Shown one piece after another: positions 25,549-33,960 of a DNA stretch of 64,000 nucleotides. The notes under the pieces were generated by a model. That model saw only the letters and a program-made list of their open reading frames with translations. It was not told the origin of the DNA and searched no databases. The number at the start of each line of letters is the position of its first letter. The first letter of the stretch is position 1. The stretch covers positions 1-64,000 of the forward strand of contig LDYB01000009.1 in NCBI GenBank assembly GCA_001442985.1, given 5' to 3'. The DNA comes from Armatimonadetes bacterium DC. GTDB lineage: Bacteria; Armatimonadota; Fimbriimonadia; Fimbriimonadales; GBS-DC. The translations under genes and the position numbers were made by a program.

Positions 25549-25877
25549 ACTCCCTCCTTGTGTGTAGATTTGTGAGGCGCATCGGTCGTTTGGGAGATGG
25601 ACTGTGCCCACTGCTGGAGCGTCTGGGCGAGCTGGTTCAGCGCGTCGGGACAGGCACGGAAGTAGTGATGTTGCCCCTGCTTGCGCATGGAAACCAGTCC
25701 CGCATCGATGAGAATATTGAGGTGGTGCGAGACGGTCGATTGCGCAATAGGAAACTGCTCCGCCAGCTCGCCGCATGAGAGTTCGCCACCCTTCACCAGC
25801 GATAGCAGGATGCTGAGTCGGGTGGGATCCGCCAGCGCACGCGCGACCTTCGTCAACTGCTTCGTGTCCATCTCCAT
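25545..25877 (-). CDS. ArsR-family transcriptional regulator
   Basis: The 110-residue winged-helix protein shows ALADPTRLSILLSL, then the recognition helix PIAQSTVSHHLNIL and the wing MRKQGQHHYF. It lacks the ELCVCDL metal-binding Cys motif of ArsR proper, having SCGEL instead with a single Cys, so a non-metal signal is likely. First gene of arsR-yceI-membrane protein; autoregulation is expected. It diverges from the lipoprotein gene at 25954 across 76 bp. Confidence 0.9.
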   Translation of the reverse strand: MEMDTKQLTKVARALADPTRLSILLSLVKGGELSCGELAEQFPIAQSTVSHHLNILIDAGLVSMRKQGQHHYFRACPDALNQLAQTLQQWAQSISQTTDAPHKSTHKEGV

Positions 25878-25953
25878 AGACCGATGTACCAGTATCTATA
25901 CGATGGAAGGTTCCCCTCGGTTCCATCCGCAGGTGGGTATACTGCTTTTGGCG
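25878..25953. promoter_or_regulatory. Divergent regulatory region arsR / sugar-binding lipoprotein
   Basis: The region contains TATACT (25938-25943, context GTGGGTATACT) 10 nt before the lipoprotein ATG. On the arsR side an imperfect palindrome lies between CCAT (25878-25881) and ATGG (25903-25908) that could be the ArsR operator. The palindrome is weak. Confidence 0.45.
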
Positions 25954-27255
25954 ATGCGAGTTGGGCTAACGATCGCCTCGGCGGTTGCGGGAGTCGCGCT
26001 GGCGGGTTGCGGCACAAAAGAGAGCGCGCCTGAGGGGCGAATTCGCCTGCGCGTGTGGAGCATGTGGTCGGGCGACGAGGAGAAGGTGTTTGAGGGCGTC
26101 GTGGCGCACTACAACCGCATCCAGAATCGCGTCTGGCTGGAGAATCTGGGCGCGGTGGAGGACACCAAAACGCTCCGCGCGATTGTGGCGGGCGCGCCGC
26201 CCGATTTGTTTACCTTGCGCGAGCCGGGCTACCTGGCGCCCTTAGCTGCCAATAATGCCCTCCTGCCGCTGGACGAGTGGTTTCACGAGTCGGGCTTGCG
26301 CGAGGAAGATTTTGTGCCCGCCTCGCTGAATCAAGGGCGCTACAAGGGCAGGCTCTACTCGATGCCCTATCTGCTTGATGCAGGCGCGCTGTTCTGGAAC
26401 CCTGATCTCTTTCGCCAGGCGGGACTGGACCCGAAACGCCCCCCGCGCACGCTGGAAGAAATGCTGGACTACGCCCGTCGGCTGACCCGCTTTGACCCGT
26501 CGGGCGAGATTCGCGTGCTGGGCATGCGCCCACCAGAACTGATGGAGCTGATTATCGCCTTCGGGGGGCAGTTTGTGGACCCGCGCACGGGCGCCATCAC
26601 TGCCGACCACCCGACGAATATCGAAGCGGCGCGATACTATCGGGCGCTGATTGACGCAATGGGCGGCGGCAGGCGCGTGCAGGCGTTCACCGCAGGCTTC
26701 GGCAACGAACAGGGCACCAATAACCCCTTCTTCCTCGGCAAAATCGCGATGATGTTTAACGGGCAGTGGAACCCCTACTGGTTCCAGAAATACGCCCCCC
26801 ATGTGCCCTATGATGTCGCGCCGATTCCGCACCCTGCGAGCAAGCCCCACCTGGCGCGCCCCACATGGATTGGGCAGAACATGTTTTGCATTCCGCGCGA
26901 GTCGCGCCATCCTCGCGAGGCGTGGGAGTTTCTGGTGTGGGCGCAATCTGAAGAGGCGCAGGTGCTGTTCGCCGACACGATGCATGGCATTCCGAACATC
27001 CGCAAGGTGCTGAAAAACCCGCGCCTGCGCCAGCCGCAAAACCCCAACGAAGTCTGGAAGCGCGGCTATGCCAAGTTCTTAGACCTCGTGGACAGCCCCA
27101 ACGCGCGGTTTTTCCCCGTAACGCCCGTCTCCACGCTCTATCTTCATGAGCTGACTACAGCACAGGATTTCATCATGAGCGGCAGCAAAACCCCCGAACA
27201 GGCACTGCGCGATGTGCAGCAGCGGGTGTTCGCCGAGTGGAAGCGGTGGCAGTAG
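25954..27255 (+). CDS. ABC transporter sugar-binding lipoprotein
   Basis: The 433-residue protein starts with a lipoprotein signal ending in the lipobox LAGC (Cys near residue 19). A family-1 extracellular solute-binding fold follows: RVWSMWSGDEEKVFEGVV, PPDLFTL, YSMPYLLDAGALFWNPDLF, and PTWIGQNMFCIPR near the end. Likely binds a carbohydrate. No permease or ATPase genes are adjacent, so the transporter is encoded elsewhere. Start at 25954: TATACT is only 10 nt upstream, so the mRNA is nearly leaderless; longer upstream frames have no support. Confidence 0.88.
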   Translation: MRVGLTIASAVAGVALAGCGTKESAPEGRIRLRVWSMWSGDEEKVFEGVVAHYNRIQNRVWLENLGAVEDTKTLRAIVAGAPPDLFTLREPGYLAPLAANNALLPLDEWFHESGLREEDFVPASLNQGRYKGRLYSMPYLLDAGALFWNPDLFRQAGLDPKRPPRTLEEMLDYARRLTRFDPSGEIRVLGMRPPELMELIIAFGGQFVDPRTGAITADHPTNIEAARYYRALIDAMGGGRRVQAFTAGFGNEQGTNNPFFLGKIAMMFNGQWNPYWFQKYAPHVPYDVAPIPHPASKPHLARPTWIGQNMFCIPRESRHPREAWEFLVWAQSEEAQVLFADTMHGIPNIRKVLKNPRLRQPQNPNEVWKRGYAKFLDLVDSPNARFFPVTPVSTLYLHELTTAQDFIMSGSKTPEQALRDVQQRVFAEWKRWQ

Positions 27256-27341
27256 CGAAATTTGCCCCTTAAAAGACCCGAATCGGAATTAAATCCTGTA
27301 AAACCCCCGATTTTTTAAGACTCTCGTAAGACCCCGTGTGT

Positions 27342-27347
27342 TATAAT
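27342..27347 (+). promoter_or_regulatory. -10 box TATAAT before the Gly-rich repeat protein
   Basis: GTGTTATAATGC lies 22 nt before the ATG at 27370. Upstream, between 27269 and 27335, the motif AAGAC-C/T-C or AAAACCCC recurs four times and may be a regulatory site. Confidence 0.5.
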
Positions 27348-27369
27348 GCACGCGATGGAGGTTGGAAGT

Positions 27370-29070
27370 ATGTGGAAGCAAGTGTCTTTGTTGCTGGCTT
27401 TGCTGACAACTCTGGCGCTTGCGTGCGCTCAACCGTTCACCTATCAGGGGTTCCTGAAAGACGGCGGCAACCCCGCGAACGGCAACTACGACTTTGAGTT
27501 TCGTCTCTTCACAGATAGTACACTGCTGGGTACTGTCAGCCACTCCGGCGTCCATGTGTCCAACGGCTTGTTCAGTGTGGAGCTGAACTTCCCTGCCCCG
27601 GTCTGGGACGGTGGAACCCGCTACCTGGAGATTGCGGTGCGTCGTACTGGCAGTGATGCCTCGTATACCACGCTTTCGCCCCGTGTGAAGATTAACCCGA
27701 CGCCGTATGCCAGCGCCCTGCGAATGTTCGAGAGTGGCACAAACAACCCCGACCGCATGGTGATAGCCCATTCGCCCGGTTTCACGAACTGGGGTCTGCA
27801 ATATCAGGATGTAGACGACAAGTTCAACTTCCTATCGGGCGGCACCGCCGTGATGACGGTGGATCTGGGCAATCGGCGCGTGGGCATCGGCACGAGAGCG
27901 CCCGAGGTACCCCTGCATGTTGTGCGTGAAGTGGGGATAGACACAGTTATCTCTGCACAGCACACGGAGCCAGGCGGCATAGGTGTGTACGGTGTAAGCC
28001 TCGCCACCGCCGGTTTCTCAGTGGGTATACGAGGTCTCTCGTTTAGCACTGCTGGCGCGGGTGTCTATGGCGAGGCGAAGGCGGACACTGGCGGGCAGGG
28101 TGTGCGCGGGGTAAGCGGCGGTACAAACGGGATAGGCGTCGCTGGGATAGCGAGCAGGCCTGGAGGCAGAGGCGTTCTCGGCTGGGGAGCCGCCACCACG
28201 GGCGTCAACTATGGCGTGCGTGGAGAAAGCGAGAGTCCCGATGGCACGGGCGTGTATGGCTTACACGCCGCCACCGCCGGCACCGCGCCCGGCGTTCACG
28301 GCGTCACCAATTCTTTCAGCGATTATGCTGTCGGCGTGCTGGGCGAGGTCAGCTTCACCAGTCCAGGCGGCTTCTCCGCTGCGGTGCGCGGGATTAATCG
28401 TGGCACAGGTGTGAATGGCATCGGCGTCTGGGGTTCGCAGGATGGCTCTGGCTGGGGCGTATATGGTAACAGTGTGTCAGGCATAGGCGTTCTCGGCTGG
28501 GCAGCCGCCGCCCTGGGTATCAACTATGGCGTGCTTGGGGGAAGCGACAGCCCCGATGGCTACGGCGTCTTCTCTCTAGGTCGCTTCGCCGCCTCAGGCA
28601 CGAAGTCGTTCCAGATTGACCACCCGCTCCGCCCCGAAACGCACTTCCTGAACCACTTCTGCACAGAGGCGCCCGAACCGCTGAACGCCTACAGCGGCGT
28701 GGTGGTGCTGGATGCACGCGGCGAGGCGTGGGTGCAACTGCCCGATTACTTCGAGTCCATCAATCGCGACCCGCGCTACACGCTCACCCCCATCGGTGCG
28801 CCGATGCCCAACCTGCATGTTGCGGTGGAAATCCAGAATAACCGCTTCAAAATCGCGGGCGGTGTGCCGGGCAAAAAAGTCAGCTGGCGTGTGGAAGCCA
28901 TCCGCAACGACCGCTGGGTGCGACAGTACGGCTACCAGACCGAGCAGGAGAAGCCCGAACCCTATCAGGGCAAGTACCTGCACCCCGAGCTGTACGGGCA
29001 GCCGAAGGAGCGGGGGATTCACTACCGCCCTGAACCCGAACCCGCGCCGAATGAGAGGGGTAAGCCGTGA
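27370..29070 (+). CDS. Exported Gly-rich repeat surface protein
   Basis: The 566-residue protein has a signal peptide (to about residue 22, LACAQP) and an N-terminal beta-sandwich of the type FTYQGFLKDGGNPANGNYDF shared by many surface proteins. A central region of about 200 residues repeats G-[IV]-x-G turns (GVYGEA, GVRGVS, GVLGWGAA, GVYGLH), probably a beta-solenoid. A C-terminal domain ends in a charged tail (KPEPYQGKYLHPELYGQ). Two stretches starting GVLGW are near duplicates. Start 27370 follows GGAGG; in-frame ATGs at 27346 and 27355 fall at the promoter. Confidence 0.75.
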   Translation: MWKQVSLLLALLTTLALACAQPFTYQGFLKDGGNPANGNYDFEFRLFTDSTLLGTVSHSGVHVSNGLFSVELNFPAPVWDGGTRYLEIAVRRTGSDASYTTLSPRVKINPTPYASALRMFESGTNNPDRMVIAHSPGFTNWGLQYQDVDDKFNFLSGGTAVMTVDLGNRRVGIGTRAPEVPLHVVREVGIDTVISAQHTEPGGIGVYGVSLATAGFSVGIRGLSFSTAGAGVYGEAKADTGGQGVRGVSGGTNGIGVAGIASRPGGRGVLGWGAATTGVNYGVRGESESPDGTGVYGLHAATAGTAPGVHGVTNSFSDYAVGVLGEVSFTSPGGFSAAVRGINRGTGVNGIGVWGSQDGSGWGVYGNSVSGIGVLGWAAAALGINYGVLGGSDSPDGYGVFSLGRFAASGTKSFQIDHPLRPETHFLNHFCTEAPEPLNAYSGVVVLDARGEAWVQLPDYFESINRDPRYTLTPIGAPMPNLHVAVEIQNNRFKIAGGVPGKKVSWRVEAIRNDRWVRQYGYQTEQEKPEPYQGKYLHPELYGQPKERGIHYRPEPEPAPNERGKP

Positions 29071-29080
29071 TGCCTTCACC

Positions 29081-29123
29081 CTACGGGGGCGGCTCGGCGT
29101 TTCGCCGCCGCCCCCAACCGTAG
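29081..29123. terminator. Hairpin between convergent genes
   Basis: A 9-bp perfect GC stem (29085-29093 with 29107-29115) is extended by CTACG/CGTAG at the ends. It lies between the stops at 29070 and 29127 and could end transcription from both sides; a T-rich stretch is weak. Confidence 0.6.
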
Positions 29124-29126
29124 CGT

Positions 29127-30332
29127 TTACAGTTTCACGAACCCGCCCAGCAGCAGCGCCATGCCCCAGCCGATGACGCCGACCAGCAACGCGCCAATCA
29201 GCCCCACCAGAAACGGCTTGAGACCGACGCCCTTGAACACGCTGAACGAGGTGGCTAACCCGACCGCCGCCATCGCCGTGCCCAGCGCACGGGAACCCCA
29301 TGTCTCGCCGATGGCTTTGGTCAGCGCATCCCAGGCGGATTTGTCCCAGATGCCGAACGCCAGCCCGTTCTGCAAGGTGGCGTCGCCGATAGAACGCAGA
29401 ACCGCCATCAGAATGAACCCCAGCACGAAGGCGGGCAGCAGCTTGGTGATGTTGATTTTGGGGCTGCTTTCGCCCTCCTGTCGTGCCTGCCGTTTCAAGT
29501 AGAGGTAAGACAGCAGCGGCACCACCACTGCCAGGAACAGGTTGCGCGTCAGCTTGGTCACGGTCGCTGCCTTCAGCACGGTCTCGTCGTTGAAGACCTC
29601 TTTGTAGGTGAGCGCCGCGCCCACCACCTGCGAGGTCTCATGCACCGCCGTGCCCAGGAACAGCCCGATCTGCTCGGAAGTGTGCAGGATGTGCGGCGCG
29701 AGGTAGGGATACAGGAACATCCCCAGCAAGCCGAACAGCGTCACATTCGCGACGGCATAAGCGACCTCTTTCTGGTCGGCTTTGATGGCAGGCGCGGTGG
29801 ACACAATCGCCGTTACGCCGCAGATGCCCGTGCCCGCCGCAATCAGCGTACCCAGGCGCTCGGGCAGGTTCAGCTTGCGGTTAATCCAGGATACGAAAAT
29901 CAGCCCACCCGCAATCGCGCTGACCACAACAGGGATCCCCCATACGCCCAGTTTGAACACATCCATCAAACTGAGTTTGATGCCGACCAGAATAATCCCC
30001 AGTCGCAGAATCTTGGTGGTACTGAACTTGATACCTTCTTCAATACTCTGTGGCAGGGGCAACAGGTTGCGGATGAGAATCCCAATCACAATCGCGGTCA
30101 ACACCGCCGAGATGGGGCTGGACTTGCCTGTTGGGTCAATCCCCTGCAGACTCAGCAGCCATGCCCCCAACACATTCGTGATGGGGATGGCAACCAGCAT
30201 AATCAGCACCGAGAGGATAAACCCCGGCAGAATTCGCACGACGCCATTCCAATCCGACACGCCCAGCAGAGCATCCAGAAGCCAGTTGCGCTTTGGCGAC
30301 TCTGTGGGCGTTTTAATTGCATTCGTTGCCAT
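29127..30332 (-). CDS. UPF0324/YeiH-family putative sulfate/sulfite exporter
   Basis: The 401-residue protein has about 10-11 membrane helices and the family's conserved LPLPQSIEEGIKFSTTKILR, GTGICGVTAIVSTAPAI and GTAVHETSQVVGAAL segments (TIGR00698 type). Members have been proposed to export sulfate, sulfite or similar anions. Start at ATG 30332; GTG four codons earlier is in frame. Downstream of the rhodanese-metallohydrolase gene on the same strand, 75 nt away, suggesting export of an oxidised sulfur product. Confidence 0.88.
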   Translation of the reverse strand: MATNAIKTPTESPKRNWLLDALLGVSDWNGVVRILPGFILSVLIMLVAIPITNVLGAWLLSLQGIDPTGKSSPISAVLTAIVIGILIRNLLPLPQSIEEGIKFSTTKILRLGIILVGIKLSLMDVFKLGVWGIPVVVSAIAGGLIFVSWINRKLNLPERLGTLIAAGTGICGVTAIVSTAPAIKADQKEVAYAVANVTLFGLLGMFLYPYLAPHILHTSEQIGLFLGTAVHETSQVVGAALTYKEVFNDETVLKAATVTKLTRNLFLAVVVPLLSYLYLKRQARQEGESSPKINITKLLPAFVLGFILMAVLRSIGDATLQNGLAFGIWDKSAWDALTKAIGETWGSRALGTAMAAVGLATSFSVFKGVGLKPFLVGLIGALLVGVIGWGMALLLGGFVKL

Positions 30333-30407
30333 TTTGCTTTTCACCTCCGTAAAGGAGTGGCTACGCCCCCGCCCCGCCTCCGTGCAGGGCAGGGGCGTGC
30401 ATTTCGC

Positions 30408-31574
30408 TTAGTTGTAGGCTCCTGCGAGGGCGCAGACATTCTTGCCCAGCTCCAGCTCGCTGGCTTTCTCCTCGTCGGGCACGAGCAGACCTGCGTTCAC
30501 GCGCTTGATATCCACATACTGCGGCGGGAACACAGGGAGCGTGTTGAGGATGAACTGGACGAACTCTTCCTTGCTCTTGGCCTGATACTCCTGCGGGTTG
30601 TTGCGCTTGATGTTGCCCAGCGTGTCGAAGAAGGTTCCGTCGGGGCGTCCTTCGCGGCTGGCGGTCGCGAAGTGGGCAGGAAGCACCACCGTCTCGTCAG
30701 GCAGCACCAGCAGCTTGTTGTAGAGCGAGTCGTAGTGCAACGGCGCCCACTCTTCACCGCGCCCGCCAAGGTCGGGACGCGCCACCGACACGATGAAGAT
30801 GGAGTCGCCCGTGAACAGATACCGGTCGTTCACAAGGAACGCCATATTGCCCAGCGTGTGTCCGGGGATGTGGATGCCCTTCAGGGTCGCCTTGCCAAAC
30901 TGGAAGGTGAAGTTGTCCTTCAGGTACTCATACTCAATCGTGGCGGGGAGCATGTCAATCGGGTGGATGCCATCGTAGGGGTGCAGGAAGTAGGGCACGC
31001 CGAGTTGCTTCGCGAGTTTGGGTCCGCCGCTGATGTGGTCGGCGTGCGCGTGTGTGTCGAAAATCGCCACGATGCGGAAGCCCTCGCGCTCGGCGAGGTT
31101 GGTGTACTGCTCAATGTGGCGTGTGGGGTCAATCAGGATGCCCTCGCCTTCGCTGACGATGGCGTAAGCCAGGTCGCCGCGCGCGACGCGGATAATCTGG
31201 TAGATGGCGAGATCGCCCGTGTCGGGAATTCGGCGCACGCGATAGTAGTTGCCCCACGCAATCATACCACCCTCAAGGTTGACCGCATCGTAGCCGCGCT
31301 CGCGGAGCAGGTTCGCCACATACTCCGACGAACCGCCCTTCGCGCAGACCACTACGACGCGCTTCTCTTTCGGCACACGCGCGATGTTCGCCTCCTCGTT
31401 CTCAAGGAACGCAAAGTACGGAATGTGAATCGTCTCAAACGGGTTGCGTCCTTCAATCTTCCAGCGCTCGAACTCGTCCTGATTGCGCACATCCAGCAAC
31501 AGGAACGAATCGCCACGCTCGATCATCTCATCCAGCTCGGCTACCGTAATCGCTGTCTTGGTCAGGGTTCCCAT
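30408..31574 (-). CDS. Rhodanese-metallo-beta-lactamase fusion, persulfide dioxygenase-like
   Basis: The 388-residue protein has an N-terminal rhodanese domain (about 8-112) with active-site Cys77 in VVCAKGGSS. A metallo-beta-lactamase domain of the ETHE1 type follows: HAHADH at 175-180, GHTLGNMAF, TGDSIF, ARPDLGGRG and a final LPAHF. ETHE1-type enzymes oxidise glutathione or other persulfides to sulfite, and rhodaneses transfer sulfane sulfur. Known fusions such as PRF and CstB have the rhodanese at the C-terminal side; here the order is reversed. AAGGAGG lies 8 nt before ATG. Likely operon with the exporter downstream. Confidence 0.9.
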   Translation of the reverse strand: MGTLTKTAITVAELDEMIERGDSFLLLDVRNQDEFERWKIEGRNPFETIHIPYFAFLENEEANIARVPKEKRVVVVCAKGGSSEYVANLLRERGYDAVNLEGGMIAWGNYYRVRRIPDTGDLAIYQIIRVARGDLAYAIVSEGEGILIDPTRHIEQYTNLAEREGFRIVAIFDTHAHADHISGGPKLAKQLGVPYFLHPYDGIHPIDMLPATIEYEYLKDNFTFQFGKATLKGIHIPGHTLGNMAFLVNDRYLFTGDSIFIVSVARPDLGGRGEEWAPLHYDSLYNKLLVLPDETVVLPAHFATASREGRPDGTFFDTLGNIKRNNPQEYQAKSKEEFVQFILNTLPVFPPQYVDIKRVNAGLLVPDEEKASELELGKNVCALAGAYN

Positions 31575-31708
31575 AGTGATACCTCCTTGTGATATTTCTA
31601 TGTGCCCGTTTTGGGCGTTTTCACTTCGTTAGAGGCGTGGAGGTATGGAAAGGATTCATACGGGTAGAAAGGGATGGCAAAGAGGCGTGCCACACGCAAA
31701 ACGGGCGA

Positions 31709-32575
31709 TTAGCCAGCGTCTGTCCACGCCTGTTTCAAGCGCGGCAACTCTCTGCAGAAGAAGTCGGTAAAGCCGATGACACTCGCCGTATCCTTGAACA
31801 ACACCGTTTTCACCTCGTCGCGCACGACAAGGTAAACATTCTGCCCGCTGATATTCTGAACTTTTTCCTTCGTGATGTCTTTTTGGGCATCTTTCAAAGG
31901 TTGAGTAGACATGAGGTACATCGTGAGTCCTTTTGTGGCGGACAGCTCTTCAAAAATCTGCTTGTAGCGCTCGCGCAAGGTGCGTTTGACCGACAGCACG
32001 GTGCAGCGACGGCGGTCTTTTTTCCACATTTCCATACTCGGAAACAGAAAATCGACAGTGCCGTTCAGCGTGCGCTGGCGTTCGTAAAGCCCTTCGTATC
32101 CTAAGCGGTTCAAAATGAACTCCACATGGTACTGAGCGCTCCCGCCTGCACGCGCCCTGCGCCCTTGCGCAAACGACTCGGCGAGCAGTTTGTAGTATTG
32201 CGCGAGTGGCTCGGCAATGGCAGCCAGTTTCTCCTGAGGCAGGGTGTTCATATCATCCAAGTGCTTTTGCAACTCTGCAAAAAGACCTTTCAGGGTGGGG
32301 TATCTACTCTGAAAGGTTTCTTCAGCGTTCAAGAACCACTCCACAGATTTGGCTATCGCTTCCTGCTCCAGTTCTAAGTAAATCTCGTATTCCACATCGA
32401 GCAGTCGGCTCAGGTAAGTGTTGACGCTGTTGCAATCCACAGTCGTTCCCATTTCTGACTGAACACGCTCCTGCGCTCTTCGAGCTAACTGTTCGCCAGA
32501 AATCCATTTCGTTTTCAGCCATCGAGCGTAGCCCTTTTCCCCAAAAATTTCCTCGCGTAGGTTTTCTATGTTCAT
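31709..32575 (-). CDS. Type II restriction endonuclease, EcoRII C-terminal-like
   Basis: The 288-residue protein has an EcoRII-C-like nuclease core in the second half: RARAGGSAQYHVEFILNRLG, then TVDFLFPS and VLSVKRTLRERYKQI, matching the order R-G-S/E, D, x-K of the PD-(D/E)xK fold in EcoRII, PspGI and relatives. The N-terminal half is helical and unassigned. The EcoRII effector domain is not evident. Start overlaps the methyltransferase stop by 4 bp, so translation is coupled with the methylase first, as expected for host protection. Confidence 0.75.
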   Translation of the reverse strand: MNIENLREEIFGEKGYARWLKTKWISGEQLARRAQERVQSEMGTTVDCNSVNTYLSRLLDVEYEIYLELEQEAIAKSVEWFLNAEETFQSRYPTLKGLFAELQKHLDDMNTLPQEKLAAIAEPLAQYYKLLAESFAQGRRARAGGSAQYHVEFILNRLGYEGLYERQRTLNGTVDFLFPSMEMWKKDRRRCTVLSVKRTLRERYKQIFEELSATKGLTMYLMSTQPLKDAQKDITKEKVQNISGQNVYLVVRDEVKTVLFKDTASVIGFTDFFCRELPRLKQAWTDAG

Positions 32576-33882
32576 GGCTGTTTTTGCAGAATGACAATAT
32601 GCTCTTCGGTCATGGTGGGGGACAGCTCACCCGCTTTGTTCGTGGGGCTGTTGCGCAGGGGCATACGCTTGTTGGGGATGTTACGGTGGTGCGTTGTGAG
32701 ATGTCTCCACCCAAAGCATGAGGCGATTTCTATGAGAATCTGATCGGTCGGGATTCGGACGCCTTTCACCGTGCGGTTGCCGACGACAAAGCAGGCGTAC
32801 CCGTTTGGTTTGACCACCCGCGTGATTTCAGGAAAGCAGAGCGCAAAGTCGTCGTAAAACTGTTTGACCTGCTTGGCGCGTTTGGGGCAGGCTTGCGCGA
32901 TGGCTTCTAAGGCGGTTACGAGGCTCGGCGACTCGTAGCGCGCTTGAACAGGGGCAATCTTGCCTCCCAGCGCACGCCTGTCGATGGATTTTGCTGTGTC
33001 GTCATCATAGCCCAGCCACTGCAACACCAACCGCGAAAACTGCCCATAGGCAACGGTGGTCTGCGAATCGCCATAGGGGGGCGAGGTTACAATCAGGTCT
33101 ACGGTGGCTGTGGGTAAGGGAATCCCTTGACGCAAATCGCGCTCGTAAACCTGCACATGGGTTGCGGGTACCCGCTCTTGGAAGAACTCTTCTAATCCAC
33201 GCAGGTTTCTCCCCACTCGCTCCCAGAAGGTCTCGAACACGCGCGGGGTGTAAGCGTGCAACTTGGATTCGGGGATTCGGTAGAGCTTGTATTCGTCGAG
33301 GCGAGTATTCGAGCTTTCGCGTACTGTGGCAGCGAACGCCACCAGAAAGAAATCGCGTGTTTCGGTAGGTATCGCCTGCTCGATGGCATATCGGAGCAAG
33401 GCTAAGTCGCGCTTCGCCTCAGGCTTGAACCAGTAGTCAATATTGAAAAACTGGGGCGGTTCGGGTTGAATTCCGTGTTTGAGTAAGTCGTCCACATAGT
33501 TGCGGAGGGCATGCGCCTGCTTGCGCACAAGGATTGGGTCATAGTCTGCCGTTTTTGTGCGTGCTAACAGCACAGCAAAGGGGTTGATATCGAGTCCGAC
33601 TGCGTTCAGCCCTGCTAAACGCGCCTCCACCAGCGAGGTTCCAGAGCCACAAAAAGGGTCGAGAAGGAGTTCCGCGCCTTTCCCGTAGGTATGGATGAGC
33701 CGACGCGCGACTTGGGGAATCATCATCGCGGGATAGATATGATAGCAGTGCGTGTGCGTTTTGGTGTCCGCTGAGGCGTAGTCCCAGCCCGCCTCCTCTT
33801 CTTCCTCTTGAGTTCGCAACAGAAGCCGCATCTGCTCACGAACTCTATCCGTTGTGGCTATACGAATCGAATCCCGCTCCAT
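32572..33882 (-). CDS. DNA methyltransferase (amino-methylating, TSPPY type)
   Basis: The 436-residue protein contains motif I-like DPFCGSGTSLVEA with VGLDINPFA and motif IV TSPPYGDSQ, the class that makes N4-methylcytosine or N6-methyladenine. It is paired with the nuclease gene downstream. Start at ATG 33882: a TATAAT box lies 9 nt upstream, so the mRNA is nearly leaderless and the longer frame is not used. The endonuclease family usually recognises CC(N)GG-type sites, so N4-cytosine methylation is plausible but unproven. Confidence 0.85.
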   Translation of the reverse strand: MERDSIRIATTDRVREQMRLLLRTQEEEEEAGWDYASADTKTHTHCYHIYPAMMIPQVARRLIHTYGKGAELLLDPFCGSGTSLVEARLAGLNAVGLDINPFAVLLARTKTADYDPILVRKQAHALRNYVDDLLKHGIQPEPPQFFNIDYWFKPEAKRDLALLRYAIEQAIPTETRDFFLVAFAATVRESSNTRLDEYKLYRIPESKLHAYTPRVFETFWERVGRNLRGLEEFFQERVPATHVQVYERDLRQGIPLPTATVDLIVTSPPYGDSQTTVAYGQFSRLVLQWLGYDDDTAKSIDRRALGGKIAPVQARYESPSLVTALEAIAQACPKRAKQVKQFYDDFALCFPEITRVVKPNGYACFVVGNRTVKGVRIPTDQILIEIASCFGWRHLTTHHRNIPNKRMPLRNSPTNKAGELSPTMTEEHIVILQKQP

Positions 33883-33891
33883 ATGGCACAG

Positions 33892-33897
33892 ATTATA
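33892..33897 (-). promoter_or_regulatory. Promoter of the restriction-modification operon, -10 TATAAT
   Basis: Minus strand reads TGGGTATAATCTG, 9 nt before the methyltransferase ATG. Confidence 0.7.
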
Positions 33898-33944
33898 CCC
33901 ATGTGCAGAACAAGAGCGAGACACCCTTCTGTGCCTTTCAGAGG

Positions 33945-33950
33945 TATACT
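33945..33950 (+). promoter_or_regulatory. Promoter -10 TATACT
   Basis: AGAGGTATACTGC lies 10 nt before the ATG at 33961, so any leader is very short. It diverges from the methyltransferase promoter. Confidence 0.55.
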
Positions 33951-33960
33951 GCGAACGCTG

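Noticed and set aside
25681-25953. Upstream extension of the sugar-binding lipoprotein frame
   Set aside because: It would start inside arsR and remove the lipoprotein signal from the N-terminus.
29640-31592. 650-codon plus-strand frame across the exporter and rhodanese fusion genes
   Set aside because: Antisense to two recognised genes and to their intergenic gap; no domain or ribosome site.
31575-31708. Short GCCC/GGGC hairpin and GCGTG/CACGC hairpin between the rhodanese fusion and the nuclease gene
   Set aside because: Stems are only 4-5 bp without T tracts; not enough to call a terminator or operator.
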